A stretch of 64,000 nt of DNA, taken from NCBI GenBank assembly GCA_903825315.1, contig CAIKAD010000001.1, forward strand, positions 1 through 64,000, given 5' to 3'. A program made the position numbers and the translations under genes. This stretch comes from an uncultured Candidatus Peregrinibacteria bacterium. Lineage in GTDB: Bacteria > Patescibacteriota > Gracilibacteria > Peribacterales > Peribacteraceae. Each line of letters opens with the position of its first letter. The first letter of the stretch is position 1. A model generated the notes under the pieces. It was given only the letters and a program-made list of their open reading frames with translations, was not told the DNA's origin and did not search any database. Shown piece after piece: positions 33,162 to 41,517 of this stretch.

Positions 33162-33274
33162 GGAATCCGAGGAAACCGAAGAATACGAAGAAACCGATGA
33201 TAGGGCAATACGATTGGTGATTCTCTCAGTTATCCCCCTCGGATTCATCGGCTTCCTCGGTTTCTTCGGTTTCA
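33162..33274. repeat. Nonamer palindrome (GAAACCGAG type), clearest copy
   Basis: Left arm: GGAATCCGA, GGAAACCGA, AGAATACGA, AGAAACCGA (33162-33197). Right arm: TCGGATTCA, TCGGCTTCC, TCGGTTTCT, TCGGTTTCA (33239-33274). Four units on each side are exact in register, with a 41-nt loop. It lies between the permease end and the cupredoxin start. Confidence 0.85.
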
Positions 33275-33287
33275 TTTTTCGTTTCAC

Positions 33288-34517
33288 TCATTCGTACCTC
33301 AACGCTTCAATCGGCCGGAGCCGCGCCGCCTTGTAAGCCGGCAGCATCCCGAAGAAGATGCCAACGCCGATGGAGAAGCTGGTGGCGAGGAGTACCGAGG
33401 AAAGGGCGATGGTGGCGTCGAGGCCTGCAGATGATTTGACGATCCAGGAACCGATCATGCTCAAGAAGATCCCCACACCGCCGCCCATCACACTGAGCAC
33501 CGTGGATTCTACGAGGAACTGCAGCATGATGTCCCGCCGCCGCGCGCCGATGGCTTTGCGCACGCCGATTTCGCGCGTCCGTTCCGTGACGGACACGAGC
33601 ATGATGTTCATCACCCCGATACCGCCCACCAGGAGCGAGATGGCTGCGATGCCTCCAAGGAGGAGGGTAAAGATGCCCGTGACCTGGTCGAGCGTCTGCA
33701 CGGCATCAGCTTGGTTGAGTACGGTAAAGTCCTGCTTGGAGACGTCCGTTATACCGTGCGCGTTGAGGAGTGCCGCGGTGATGATCTGCTGCGCCTCGTC
33801 CATTTTGGCCTGATCTTTCACGGAGATGTTGATGGAAGTGACGGTATTGGATCCAGCAATGCGCTGCTGCATTGTGGTGAGTGGGATGACCACCATATCA
33901 TCCTGGTTGGCGAATCCGGATCCGCCTTTAGACTTCATGACACCGATGACCGTAAAGATCGTGTTCCCCACGCGGATGTCCTTGCCAATGGGATTCGGAT
34001 CATCCGGGAAGAGCGTGGTGAGCGTCTGGGGTCCCAGCACCGCTACTTTGTCCACGTTCGCCACGTTCTGTTCCGTGATAAAGCTGCCGTATGCGACGGG
34101 CGCGTTGCGCACTGTCAGGTAATCCGGCACCGTTCCTACCACGCTCGTATTGGTGTTCTGGTTCCCTGCAATCACCTGTGAACGGCCGCGCAGTTCCGGC
34201 TCGATGCCACTGAGGCCGGTGACAAACTGTCTGATGATATCCACATCCGATTGCCGTAGGGAATTACTGGAAGTCCCTCCGCCGCCCCCGCCGAAGCGCA
34301 CGTTGGTCTGGTTGGGGCTCCCTGGCGAAACGGTGAGGAGGTTGGTGCCCAGATTCTGGATCTGCGCGGTTACGCTGCGTTGTGCCCCCTGCCCAATGGC
34401 AACGAGGAGCACCACGGATGCGACGCCGATGATGATGCCGAGCATGGTGAGCGCGGATCGCATCTTATTGGAGCCGATGGCGCCGAGGGCGTTTCTGATG
34501 TTTTCGAGGAAGTTCAT
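33288..34517 (-). CDS. MacB-like ABC transporter permease
   Basis: The 409-aa product begins with a membrane segment (SALTMLGIIIGVASVVLLVA), a ~220-residue extracytoplasmic domain (MacB_PCD type) with a Gly-rich stretch, and three C-terminal membrane helices of the FtsX family (LLLGGIAAISLLVGGIGVMN; TERTREIGVRKAIGARRRDI). It is the permease of a MacAB/LolCDE-type exporter, separate from its ATPase. It is last in a four-gene minus-strand cluster with a membrane-fusion protein. Confidence 0.9.
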   Translation of the reverse strand: MNFLENIRNALGAIGSNKMRSALTMLGIIIGVASVVLLVAIGQGAQRSVTAQIQNLGTNLLTVSPGSPNQTNVRFGGGGGGTSSNSLRQSDVDIIRQFVTGLSGIEPELRGRSQVIAGNQNTNTSVVGTVPDYLTVRNAPVAYGSFITEQNVANVDKVAVLGPQTLTTLFPDDPNPIGKDIRVGNTIFTVIGVMKSKGGSGFANQDDMVVIPLTTMQQRIAGSNTVTSINISVKDQAKMDEAQQIITAALLNAHGITDVSKQDFTVLNQADAVQTLDQVTGIFTLLLGGIAAISLLVGGIGVMNIMLVSVTERTREIGVRKAIGARRRDIMLQFLVESTVLSVMGGGVGIFLSMIGSWIVKSSAGLDATIALSSVLLATSFSIGVGIFFGMLPAYKAARLRPIEALRYE

Positions 34518-34518
34518 C

Positions 34519-34603
34519 GTAGAATCAAGAAGTAAGGATCAAGAATCAGGAGCAGATGACCGCAGAAAATCATAATTCAGCATTCAAAATTCTTCTCAGG
34601 AGG
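34519..34603. repeat. Repeat stretch of the GAATCAAGA type
   Basis: AGAATCAAG, AAGTAAGGA and TCAAGAATC follow in 9-bp steps, opposed by AATCATAATTCAGCATTCAA further on. It separates the ATPase and permease genes, which otherwise would be contiguous. Similar GATTCTTGATTC words occur upstream of adk. Confidence 0.4.
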
Positions 34604-34604
34604 A

Positions 34605-35267
34605 TCAGGAATGAACGAGCCCATCCCGTATATGAATTGTTCGGTGGGCGAAGGCGGCGACATCCGGCTCGTGCGTGACCATCACGATGGTTTTTCCCTG
34701 TTTATTGAGCTGCGTGAGGATGTCCATGACCTCCTTACCCGTGTGCGAGTCGAGCGCGCCGGTCGGCTCGTCCGCGAGGATGAGGGCGGGATCGGTTACC
34801 AACGCGCGGGCAATGGCGACGCGTTGCTGCTGGCCGCCGGAGAGTTCGTTGGGATTATGCGCAATACGCTCGCTCAGTCCGACGATGTGGAGCGCCTCCC
34901 GCGCGCGGCGTTCTGCTTCCGTGCGGTGTATTCCCTGGTAGAGAAGCGGCTGCATTACCTGACGCAGCGCGTCCATGCGCGGCAGGAGGTTGAATGCCTG
35001 GAAGACGAACCCGATGCGCCTGCTGCGCACAAGAGCCTGGTCATTTTCATTCAAATTGGCCACCTCCTGTTCTTCCAGGAGGTACGAACCGTCCGTGGGC
35101 GTGTCGAGCAATCCGATGATGTTCATCAGCGTCGATTTTCCGGATCCGGACGGTCCCATGATGGCGGCGAACTCGCCTTTTTTGATCGTGAGAGTGATGC
35201 CCTTGAGGACGGTGAGCCTGTCCTTTCCCAGCGGGTAGGACTTCATGATGTTCTGTAGCGTGATCAT
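34605..35267 (-). CDS. MacB/LolD-type ABC transporter ATPase
   Basis: The 220-aa product is an ABC ATPase with Walker [11 protein letters not shown]-loop FVFQAFNLL, signature LSGGQQQR, Walker [11 protein letters not shown] and the H-loop VTHEP. The [19 protein letters not shown] segment is typical of the MacB/LolD/SalX group. The frame is open upstream to 35372 inside the preceding gene; the natural start is the ATG at 35267, 4 nt after that gene ends. Confidence 0.93.
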   Translation of the reverse strand: MITLQNIMKSYPLGKDRLTVLKGITLTIKKGEFAAIMGPSGSGKSTLMNIIGLLDTPTDGSYLLEEQEVANLNENDQALVRSRRIGFVFQAFNLLPRMDALRQVMQPLLYQGIHRTEAERRAREALHIVGLSERIAHNPNELSGGQQQRVAIARALVTDPALILADEPTGALDSHTGKEVMDILTQLNKQGKTIVMVTHEPDVAAFAHRTIHIRDGLVHS

Positions 35268-35271
35268 AGGA

Positions 35272-37323
35272 TCAGTCGGGACGTCGGGTATTGCTGCCGC
35301 TGTTCCTGTTTCCGCTGCCGATTCCTCCTCCGCCTCCGCCCAATCCCCCGAACCGGAAGAGTTGGCCGGCATTGTTTCCGGTACTTTGCGACTGGACGGA
35401 GATATTCATGGAGAGGATTTGGTCACCTTCCTGCACGCCGGAGAGAATCTCGATGTACTGGCCGTCGGTGATGCCCGTTGTGACGGGGACCGACCGGCCA
35501 TCGGCGGTCTTCACGGTTGCCTGTCCATTCACCTGTTGGATTGCGAGGCTGGGTACGACGAGGGCATTGTCCTTTTTGGATGTCTGGATCTCCACCGTTG
35601 CCGTCATTCCGGAGAGGATATTCAAACCTTCCGGCGTGGGCAGCTTGATGGAGACGTTGTAGGAGACTACGCCCGACTGTTCGATGGGCGTGGAGTCGAT
35701 GGTATCGATGGTACCGTCGAATTGCCGTCCGGGTACCGCATCGAATGCGATCACTGCTTTCATACCTGTTCGGGTGTGCACCACGTCCACCTGGTCGAGG
35801 GGAATGGTAACCACGATGAAGTCGGGATTCTGAAGTACGGCGTACTCGGTGTCGCCGGTATCGAGTAGGTTGTCGCCCACCTTGTAATCCAGGTGCGTCA
35901 CCATGCCGTCGAACGGTGCGGTAAGCTGGTAGTCCTGTATCAATTTTTTGGCTTTGGTCAGCGCTGTGGCCTTTTGTGCCACATCGTTCTGCTTGAGCCG
36001 GATATTGATGTCCGTGGTCGTTGTGGTGTTGCCCGCCGCGGCATTTTTGGATTGCAGATCTTCCTGCATCTTCTGCAGAGCATCCTGCTGTTGTTTGAGG
36101 GTGGCGGGTGTCTGCGTTTGCAAGAGGGCGAGACTATCCTGCGCCTGCCGGAGGGAATTGGCGGCGCTCGTCAGCGCATCCTCTTTGGCTTTGAGCGTCA
36201 CGCTCGGGATGCCATCGGTAGGGGAGGACATTGCGGTAAGGTTGGCTTGCGCGGTCTGAACCTGGCTGGTCAGGGCAGAAGCCTGGGAGCGGTTGCTGCT
36301 CACGGTGGAGCGGAGCGTGCTGAGGTTGGCGATGGTGAAGCCGGTGGTGCCGGTGGAGGCGCCCTGCAGCATGGCGTAGGAATCTTCCGCGAGCGCGTAG
36401 ATGGACTGTGAGACAGACTGCGCATCGGAGAGTGCACGGAGCACCACGGCGGGATCCTGTTCGGTGGCGAGCTTCGTTCCGTAGGCATCGCGCATCTTGC
36501 GGGTGCCGTTCGCAGCGTTGAGATAATCATTCTCCACTTGCGTCGCGAGCGAGGGGTCGTTGTAGAGGAGGTGGTAGATGTCCAGGCTGTAGTCACCGGA
36601 AGGCGGATGCGCCGACACGTCGTTGGTGAGGATACTGTAGAAGGAATCGAGGAGTTGCTCCGCCGTGACGAGCGTGTCCTGCGCGGTGGAAGCAAGCGAC
36701 TGGATTTCCGTTGCCTTCTGTTTCTCCAGGTCGAGCTGAGCTTGCGCAAAGGCCGCCTGCTTCTCCTGCACGGCACGCTGTGCCGATTCCAGATCTGTTG
36801 GGGCTTTCTGCTGTGCGATGGCCAAATCATCCTGCGCTTGCCGGAGTTGGCGCTGTGCTTCCTGCGCGGTGTTCTGTGCGTCGGTGATCGTCTGTGTCTT
36901 CTGGCTCTGGAGCTGCTGTAACTGCAGGGCGCTCGCATTTAAGGTGAGTGCCGCCGCCTGGATATCCGCGTTAACGGAAGATTTATCGAGTTCTGCGATA
37001 ACCTGGCCCTGTGTAACGCGGTCACCTGCTTTCACATTCACTTTCGCGACGGTTCCCTTCTGGTTAAAGCGGAGTTCTTGTTCGCTCGCAAAGGTCACCT
37101 TGCCCGCGGCCTTGATGGAGGAAGAAATCGTCCCGCGTCGCACCGCTGTCACGCTAGCGCTCGCATTTTGAGAGGAGGTATTCCCCTGTGCAAAAACAAG
37201 GTAGCCGGTTCCAAGGACGAACATGGCAATGAGTCCCGTGACGTAGCTGCGCACATGGATCTTTTGGAGCAAGGGATCGATCCTAGTCTGGAATGATGTC
37301 CAGCGATGGCGAAGAAGAGTCAT
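35272..37323 (-). CDS. MacA/HlyD-like membrane fusion protein
   Basis: The 683-aa product has one N-terminal membrane anchor (SYVTGLIAMFVLGTGYLVFA), biotinyl-lipoyl halves (KGTVAKVNVKAGDRVTQGQV early; QLTAPFDGMVTHLDYKVGD late), and between them an unusually long helical hairpin of ~330 residues rich in Gln/Ala. A beta-barrel and membrane-proximal domain follow. The Gly/Asn-rich C-terminus is disordered. In a cell thought to lack an outer membrane, such adaptors probably extend substrate paths through the wall. Its start overlaps the stop of the upstream small gene (ATGA). Confidence 0.9.
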   Translation of the reverse strand: MTLLRHRWTSFQTRIDPLLQKIHVRSYVTGLIAMFVLGTGYLVFAQGNTSSQNASASVTAVRRGTISSSIKAAGKVTFASEQELRFNQKGTVAKVNVKAGDRVTQGQVIAELDKSSVNADIQAAALTLNASALQLQQLQSQKTQTITDAQNTAQEAQRQLRQAQDDLAIAQQKAPTDLESAQRAVQEKQAAFAQAQLDLEKQKATEIQSLASTAQDTLVTAEQLLDSFYSILTNDVSAHPPSGDYSLDIYHLLYNDPSLATQVENDYLNAANGTRKMRDAYGTKLATEQDPAVVLRALSDAQSVSQSIYALAEDSYAMLQGASTGTTGFTIANLSTLRSTVSSNRSQASALTSQVQTAQANLTAMSSPTDGIPSVTLKAKEDALTSAANSLRQAQDSLALLQTQTPATLKQQQDALQKMQEDLQSKNAAAGNTTTTTDINIRLKQNDVAQKATALTKAKKLIQDYQLTAPFDGMVTHLDYKVGDNLLDTGDTEYAVLQNPDFIVVTIPLDQVDVVHTRTGMKAVIAFDAVPGRQFDGTIDTIDSTPIEQSGVVSYNVSIKLPTPEGLNILSGMTATVEIQTSKKDNALVVPSLAIQQVNGQATVKTADGRSVPVTTGITDGQYIEILSGVQEGDQILSMNISVQSQSTGNNAGQLFRFGGLGGGGGGIGSGNRNSGSNTRRPD

Positions 37324-37724
37324 GGTTGAATAGATGATGAGGACGATGTGGTGCTCACGATCTGCCCGGAGGCGCTAGCAGGCAGAGCGGAGCCGGTACC
37401 GTTTTGTAGTCCGCCGTTTCTGCGGCCAAAGCCGCCCCCCAACGGTACGCCGCGTTCCTGCGCAATTTCCTGGAAAGTCTTGCCGCTATCCAGTTCTTTC
37501 TGGAGATCCGCTTCCGTCATTCCCAGGCGCTCGGCCATCCGGCTGATGTTGAATCCGCCACCGCCACCCTGGCCGGAGCCGAAGGGCTGATTGTTTCCGT
37601 TTGCGCGGAAGTACCCGTTGTTCTGGGAGGGGTGGACCAGATCCCATCCTTTCACGAGGATGAGGAGAATGAGAAAACCGGAAAGGAGACCCAGGGCAAA
37701 AGAGAGAGGTTGGAAGTGTTTCAT
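37320..37724 (-). CDS. Small membrane-anchored protein with LGMT helical motif
   Basis: The 134-aa product has one N-terminal membrane helix (FALGLLSGFLILLILVKGW), a Gly/Asn-rich linker and the motif MAERLGMTEADLQKELDSGK followed by TFQEIAQERGV. The same motif occurs in the secreted protein at 39977 and resembles the helical pair of DUF2680/YckD-like proteins. It is first in the ABC exporter operon (ATGA overlap with the fusion protein), so it probably assists or senses for the exporter. Confidence 0.75.
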   Translation of the reverse strand: MKHFQPLSFALGLLSGFLILLILVKGWDLVHPSQNNGYFRANGNNQPFGSGQGGGGGFNISRMAERLGMTEADLQKELDSGKTFQEIAQERGVPLGGGFGRRNGGLQNGTGSALPASASGQIVSTTSSSSSIQP

Positions 37725-37782
37725 AAAAAGGAGGAATGATAGCAGTGTAGAAGACGGATATTAAGGTGAGATTAAGGCGTAG

Positions 37783-37893
37783 GACGCAGAGGAAACTGAG
37801 GCTTTGGGAGATCCAGAGGAATTGCAGTAGTGCTCTTGGGAAGCATACGATTTTCTATTCCTTTGCTTCCTCTGCATCTTCTTATACTTCCTT
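37783..37893. repeat. Diverged nonamer palindrome (GCAGAGGAA type)
   Basis: ACGCAGAGGAAACTGAGG and ATCCAGAGGAATTGCAG on the left oppose TATTCCTTTGCTTCCTCTGC and ATCTTCTTATACTTCC on the right. It lies between the divergent exporter operon and the two-component system and borders the response-regulator promoter. Confidence 0.5.
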
Positions 37894-37938
37894 AATCCCT
37901 CCTTAATCTCCCTCCTTTATTGTAGAATCCTCACTCCC

Positions 37939-38607
37939 ATGCACATCCTCCTCATTGAAGACCAGGAAAAATTGGCTGACAACATCCGCAAGTTCCTCGA
38001 GATGGAGCACTATGCCGTCACCGTATCGCACGACGGAAAGGAGGGGTTTGAGCTGGCCATGACGCAGGAGGTGGACCTTCTTATTCTCGATATCAACCTC
38101 CCCGGCATGGATGGGTACGTGATCTGCACGTTGCTCCGCCAGCAGAAGAAGAACATGCCTATTCTCATGCTCACGGCGCGCACCAAGCAGCAGGAAGTGG
38201 TGCACGGCCTCAACATCGGTGCAGATGATTACCTTGCCAAGCCGTTCGATCTCGACGAGCTCCTCGCGCGCATCCGCGCGCTTCTCCGCCGCCACGCGAC
38301 CGAGCGGCAAGCGCAGCTCCAGACCGGTTCGGTGACGCTCGACACAAACACGCAGGAGGTTCGGAAAGGCAAAAAAAAGGTGGACCTTTCACCCAAGGAG
38401 TATGCGCTCCTGGAGTTCCTTTTGCGCAACAAGGGGATGGTGCAGGACCGACCACGAATCATCGAACATGTGTGGGGCGGGCGGGATGAGCTGATGTTTT
38501 CCCAGACGGTGGATGTCCATATCGCGTACCTCCGCCGCAAGTTGGGGAAAAGTGTAATTCAGACTGTTCCCGGGAAGGGGTATCTTATTCCAAAGGACAG
38601 CGTGTAG
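37939..38607 (+). CDS. OmpR/PhoB-family response regulator
   Basis: The 222-aa product has a receiver domain (LLIEDQEKLADNIRKFL; phospho-acceptor Asp in LLILDINLPGMDG; Lys in ADDYLAKPFDLDELLARI) and a winged-helix DNA-binding domain (LSPKEYALLEFLLRNKGMV; FSQTVDVHIAYLRRKLGK). It is paired with the histidine kinase 17 nt downstream. A TAGAAT box lies 10 nt before the ATG. It diverges from the ABC exporter operon, its likely target. Confidence 0.94.
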   Translation: MHILLIEDQEKLADNIRKFLEMEHYAVTVSHDGKEGFELAMTQEVDLLILDINLPGMDGYVICTLLRQQKKNMPILMLTARTKQQEVVHGLNIGADDYLAKPFDLDELLARIRALLRRHATERQAQLQTGSVTLDTNTQEVRKGKKKVDLSPKEYALLEFLLRNKGMVQDRPRIIEHVWGGRDELMFSQTVDVHIAYLRRKLGKSVIQTVPGKGYLIPKDSV

Positions 38608-38624
38608 GCTTCCATCATCCAACC

Positions 38625-39794
38625 ATGTTCAAGAAGATCAGCTACAAGATTGCGCTCCAGTTCACAGGGTTCGTTTTTCTCCTTTTCCTTGTTAACGGGA
38701 CTTTGTTCCTGGTTGCGGACTTTAGCAGGTCGCGGCAGATGACGCAGATGCGTTTGGAGCGGATGGAGAGTGCCATCAGCCGCAGTTTCCAGCCCGGAGG
38801 ATTGTTGCCGCCGCCTGACCTGCCTCAGATGGCGCGCGGCCGCATGCGCATTCTCGATGCGAATGGAGACGTCCTCTATGGGAGCGAATTCTTTGAGGGT
38901 ATTCCGTTCACGGGGAAGCTTGGTCTTTCGCAGCAAATGGTCCAGAACGAGCCGTTCGCCGTCTTTACCGCGCGGATCGTTCGGAACGGCCAGACCGTGG
39001 GGTTTGCGCAGGTGGCGGAAATGGACCGCCAGCCGCGGAGCGATCTTCTCAACAGGGCGTTCCTGTACATCCTTCTCAGTGCTTCCATTTCCGTCCTCAC
39101 GTTTATTGTGGGCCTCTTCTTTGCGCGGCGGAGCCTGCGACCCGCGGAAGAGACCATGCTGCGGTTGGAGCAGTTTACGCAGGATGCGAGCCATGAACTG
39201 CGGACACCGCTTGCCGCGCTCAGCTCCTCGCTCGATCTCGCTCTTAAGACGCACAAGTATAAGGAGGGCATTGCATCGGCAAAGGAAGATGTGAAGGGGG
39301 TGACGGCGCTTGTCGAGCGTCTTCTGGAGCTCGCACGGCTCGATAAGTTTGTCATCAGGCATACGTCCGTGGATCTTTCTGCGCTCACGGAAGATACGGT
39401 AAACAAGTTTCAGCCGCTCGCTGCGGAGAAGAAGGTAGCCTTCACATCCCACGTGGCACCAGAGGTTACTGTCACGGGAGATGCGCTCCTCATTCGTCAG
39501 GTGCTGGGGAACCTCCTCACCAATGCCATCAAGTTCAGTAAGTCAAAAGGCGGGGAGATTGCCGTGCACCTCACCAAGAACGCGCTGAGCGTGAAAGACA
39601 CCGGCATTGGCATTGCGCACAAGGAACTTGCGCACATCTTCGACCGCTTTTACCAGGCGGAAACTTCGCGTTCCAACGGCGGCTACGGTCTGGGCTTGGC
39701 GCTGGTCAAGCGCATCGTGGATCTCCATGAATGGAGGATCAGTGTTCATAGTAAGGAAGGGGAGGGATCGACGTTTACGGTCCATTTTTCGTGA
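38625..39794 (+). CDS. Sensor histidine kinase
   Basis: The 389-aa product has two membrane segments (about residues 10-30 and 145-166) enclosing a ~110-residue sensor domain. The kinase core follows: phospho-acceptor His in DASHELRTPLAALSSSLDL, N box LLTNAIKFSKS, G1 VKDTGIGI, F box FDRFYQ and G2 GYGLGLALVKRI. It presumably phosphorylates the upstream response regulator. No HAMP domain is evident. The stop is followed at once by a palindromic repeat. Confidence 0.94.
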   Translation: MFKKISYKIALQFTGFVFLLFLVNGTLFLVADFSRSRQMTQMRLERMESAISRSFQPGGLLPPPDLPQMARGRMRILDANGDVLYGSEFFEGIPFTGKLGLSQQMVQNEPFAVFTARIVRNGQTVGFAQVAEMDRQPRSDLLNRAFLYILLSASISVLTFIVGLFFARRSLRPAEETMLRLEQFTQDASHELRTPLAALSSSLDLALKTHKYKEGIASAKEDVKGVTALVERLLELARLDKFVIRHTSVDLSALTEDTVNKFQPLAAEKKVAFTSHVAPEVTVTGDALLIRQVLGNLLTNAIKFSKSKGGEIAVHLTKNALSVKDTGIGIAHKELAHIFDRFYQAETSRSNGGYGLGLALVKRIVDLHEWRISVHSKEGEGSTFTVHFS

Positions 39795-39803
39795 TGTGGA
39801 ATT

Positions 39804-39889
39804 GAATGAACCAATATTCAAATATTCAATGACCAAAGACGGTCCGGGGGGCGAAGCGTTTTGGTCATTGTTCCATTGAACCATTGGCA
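39804..39889. repeat. Palindromic repeat of the AATGACCAA type, copy 2
   Basis: AATGAACCAATATTCAAATA on the left opposes TGTTCCATTGAACCATTGG on the right; the centre has GCGAAGCGTTTTGGTCATTG. The centre matches copy 1 at 17228-17313 almost exactly although the arms differ. Confidence 0.7.
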
Positions 39890-39976
39890 TTTTTCTTTCC
39901 CTTAATCTTCTCTTATAACCGCTTCCTTATACTGGCCCCGTCGCGACCGATTCTATTTCCTACCCAATCACACACT

Positions 39977-40642
39977 ATGAAAAAATTCACCCTTGGCATG
40001 ATCGCGGGCGCCTCGTCACTCGCCATCGCCGTTCCGCTCATCGCGCAGTTCGCCAGCGCAGCGTCTAGCACCGGTTCATCGTCCAACGCACGCACGCTTC
40101 CTATTCCCACTCAGGCATGCGTACAGGCGCTGGCCGGTTTGGATGATGCCCGTTTGTCCTCCATGGATGCCATGATGGCGGCGGAAAAGCAGGCATTAAA
40201 GGCACAGCGTGACGCACTCGCCGCCGCCGCTTCGATTGCCGACGATACCAAGCGGCAAGCAGCTGTCCAACAGGCTAACCAGGACTTTCGCACCGCAATG
40301 CAGGCAATGGAGCAATCGGACGCAATGAAGTCTGCTATGGACACCGTCAAATCCGCATGCGGTAATGCCGGCTTCGGCATGGGCGGTATGGGGATGGGAA
40401 TGTTTGGCGGGATGATGGGCCATGGTCCGCGTGAGGGTGCTCCCGAGAACCTCGCCCAGAAGCTTGGCATGACTACTGATGAACTCAAAGCGGAGCTCCA
40501 GAGTGGCAAAACTCCGGAACAAATCGCCCAAGAACACGGCATCACGCTGCCCGCGAAGGGTGGCATGATGCGCGGCGGGCATCGGGGATGGATGAACGGG
40601 AATGCGAGGAGCAACAGCAGCACATCCACATCCAATTCCTAA
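39977..40642 (+). CDS. Secreted Met/Gly-rich protein with LGMT helical motif
   Basis: The 221-aa product has a signal peptide (KFTLGMIAGASSLAIAVPLI, cleavage after ASA), a helical Ala/Gln-rich region of ~100 residues, a Met/Gly/His-rich stretch (GMGGMGMGMFGGMMGHG) and then LGMTTDELKAELQSGKTPEQ with IAQEHGITLP. The Met/His-rich stretch could bind copper(I); this is inference only. The LGMT motif is shared with the small membrane protein at 37320. It follows the two-component genes and ends at a strong terminator. Confidence 0.75.
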   Translation: MKKFTLGMIAGASSLAIAVPLIAQFASAASSTGSSSNARTLPIPTQACVQALAGLDDARLSSMDAMMAAEKQALKAQRDALAAAASIADDTKRQAAVQQANQDFRTAMQAMEQSDAMKSAMDTVKSACGNAGFGMGGMGMGMFGGMMGHGPREGAPENLAQKLGMTTDELKAELQSGKTPEQIAQEHGITLPAKGGMMRGGHRGWMNGNARSNSSTSTSNS

Positions 40643-40660
40643 AGAAAGGCCATCGGCAGA

Positions 40661-40688
40661 AAGGGTCACCGGGGGGTGGCCCTTTTTT
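40661..40688 (+). terminator. Rho-independent terminator
   Basis: AAGGGTCACC and GGTGGCCCTT form a 10-bp stem with one G-U pair around a G-rich loop, followed by a run of T. It lies 19 nt after the stop at 40642. Confidence 0.85.
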
Positions 40689-40734
40689 CGTGATGGTCTT
40701 CACATCTCTCCTGCTTCATTTTTATGTAGGGTCT

Positions 40735-40926
40735 TCATGCAAACTCGAACAGTTCATCAATGCCTGTCCCCAGCGTCTTCGCCACGTCGTAGGCAAGACG
40801 GAGCGATGGGTTGTACTTGCCTTGTTCGAGAAACACAATCGTTTCGCGGCGCACACCGGCTGCCTGGGCCAGCGCCTCCTGTGTCATGCCCTTTTGCGTC
40901 CGGAGTTCGCGGATGTGGTTTTTCAT
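40735..40926 (-). CDS. XRE-family transcriptional regulator
   Basis: The 63-aa product is a single helix-turn-helix domain ([53 protein letters not shown]) of the short YozG/Cro type. Its start overlaps the stop of the upstream DUF2178 gene (ATGA), so it is co-transcribed with it. XRE plus DUF2178 pairs are a recurring arrangement in bacteria and archaea. The regulator probably binds the inverted repeat in the promoter at 41331-41350. The frame upstream belongs to the partner gene. Confidence 0.9.
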   Translation of the reverse strand: MKNHIRELRTQKGMTQEALAQAAGVRRETIVFLEQGKYNPSLRLAYDVAKTLGTGIDELFEFA

Positions 40927-41306
40927 TTGGTGCCTCGGCGCCGGAGGAATGTGAATATGGAGGAGTAGAGCAGCATGAGGGCGCAGGTAGTGTAGGCCAG
41001 CGTTTCCGCCATTGTCCGGAAGGCAGTATTTTCCTTTCCCTGCGCGTAGAAGACGAACAGGATGATGATGGCGGCAATACTGAATATCTTGATGGACCAC
41101 ATCGCGGCGGTTCCGCCTACCGCGAGATCACGCTCATCCGCGATCACTTCCTTCACGCGGCGGCGGAGAAAGAGCATGACAAGCACTGCCACAGCCACCG
41201 TGACAACAGGCCAGAAGAAATTTTCACGGAGCACCGACAGAGCGACGACCATCGCGACGAGGAAGGCGACAATGCTGCGGAGGGTGTTGAATTGCTTGAG
41301 GGTCAT
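40923..41306 (-). CDS. DUF2178-like membrane protein
   Basis: The 127-aa product has four predicted membrane helices: [52 protein letters not shown] and [19 protein letters not shown], with the [20 protein letters not shown] segment typical of DUF2178. Function is unknown. It is transcribed with the downstream XRE regulator, suggesting a membrane-linked control unit. Confidence 0.82.
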   Translation of the reverse strand: MTLKQFNTLRSIVAFLVAMVVALSVLRENFFWPVVTVAVAVLVMLFLRRRVKEVIADERDLAVGGTAAMWSIKIFSIAAIIILFVFYAQGKENTAFRTMAETLAYTTCALMLLYSSIFTFLRRRGTK

Positions 41307-41330
41307 ACGGAGAGGGGGAGTGACGGAAGT

Positions 41331-41359
41331 ATGTTATATATTTCTAACATGCTCGTCAA
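41331..41359 (-). promoter_or_regulatory. Promoter and operator of the DUF2178-XRE pair
   Basis: On the minus strand TTGACG (41354-41359) precedes TATAAC (41333-41338) by 15 nt. An inverted repeat ATGTTA-N8-TAACAT (41331-41350) covers the -10 box and spacer. This is a plausible autoregulatory operator for the XRE protein. Confidence 0.5.
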
Positions 41360-41517
41360 GAGGATCTTCTCTCATACGTTCACCCATGTCCCACTATCTC
41401 TTCCTGGTCAGGATTTCGGGAGACAATATATTGCTTCTGTTTTGGGTCTCACTGCATGATCGTCCTTGACTCTGTTTCGTGGAGAACGGACACTTATACC
41501 CTTCCCCTGCTTATCGT

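Noticed and set aside
33162-33274. CRISPR array
   Set aside because: The units are 9 bp, degenerate and arranged as two opposing arms; there are no unique spacers of constant length and no cas genes.
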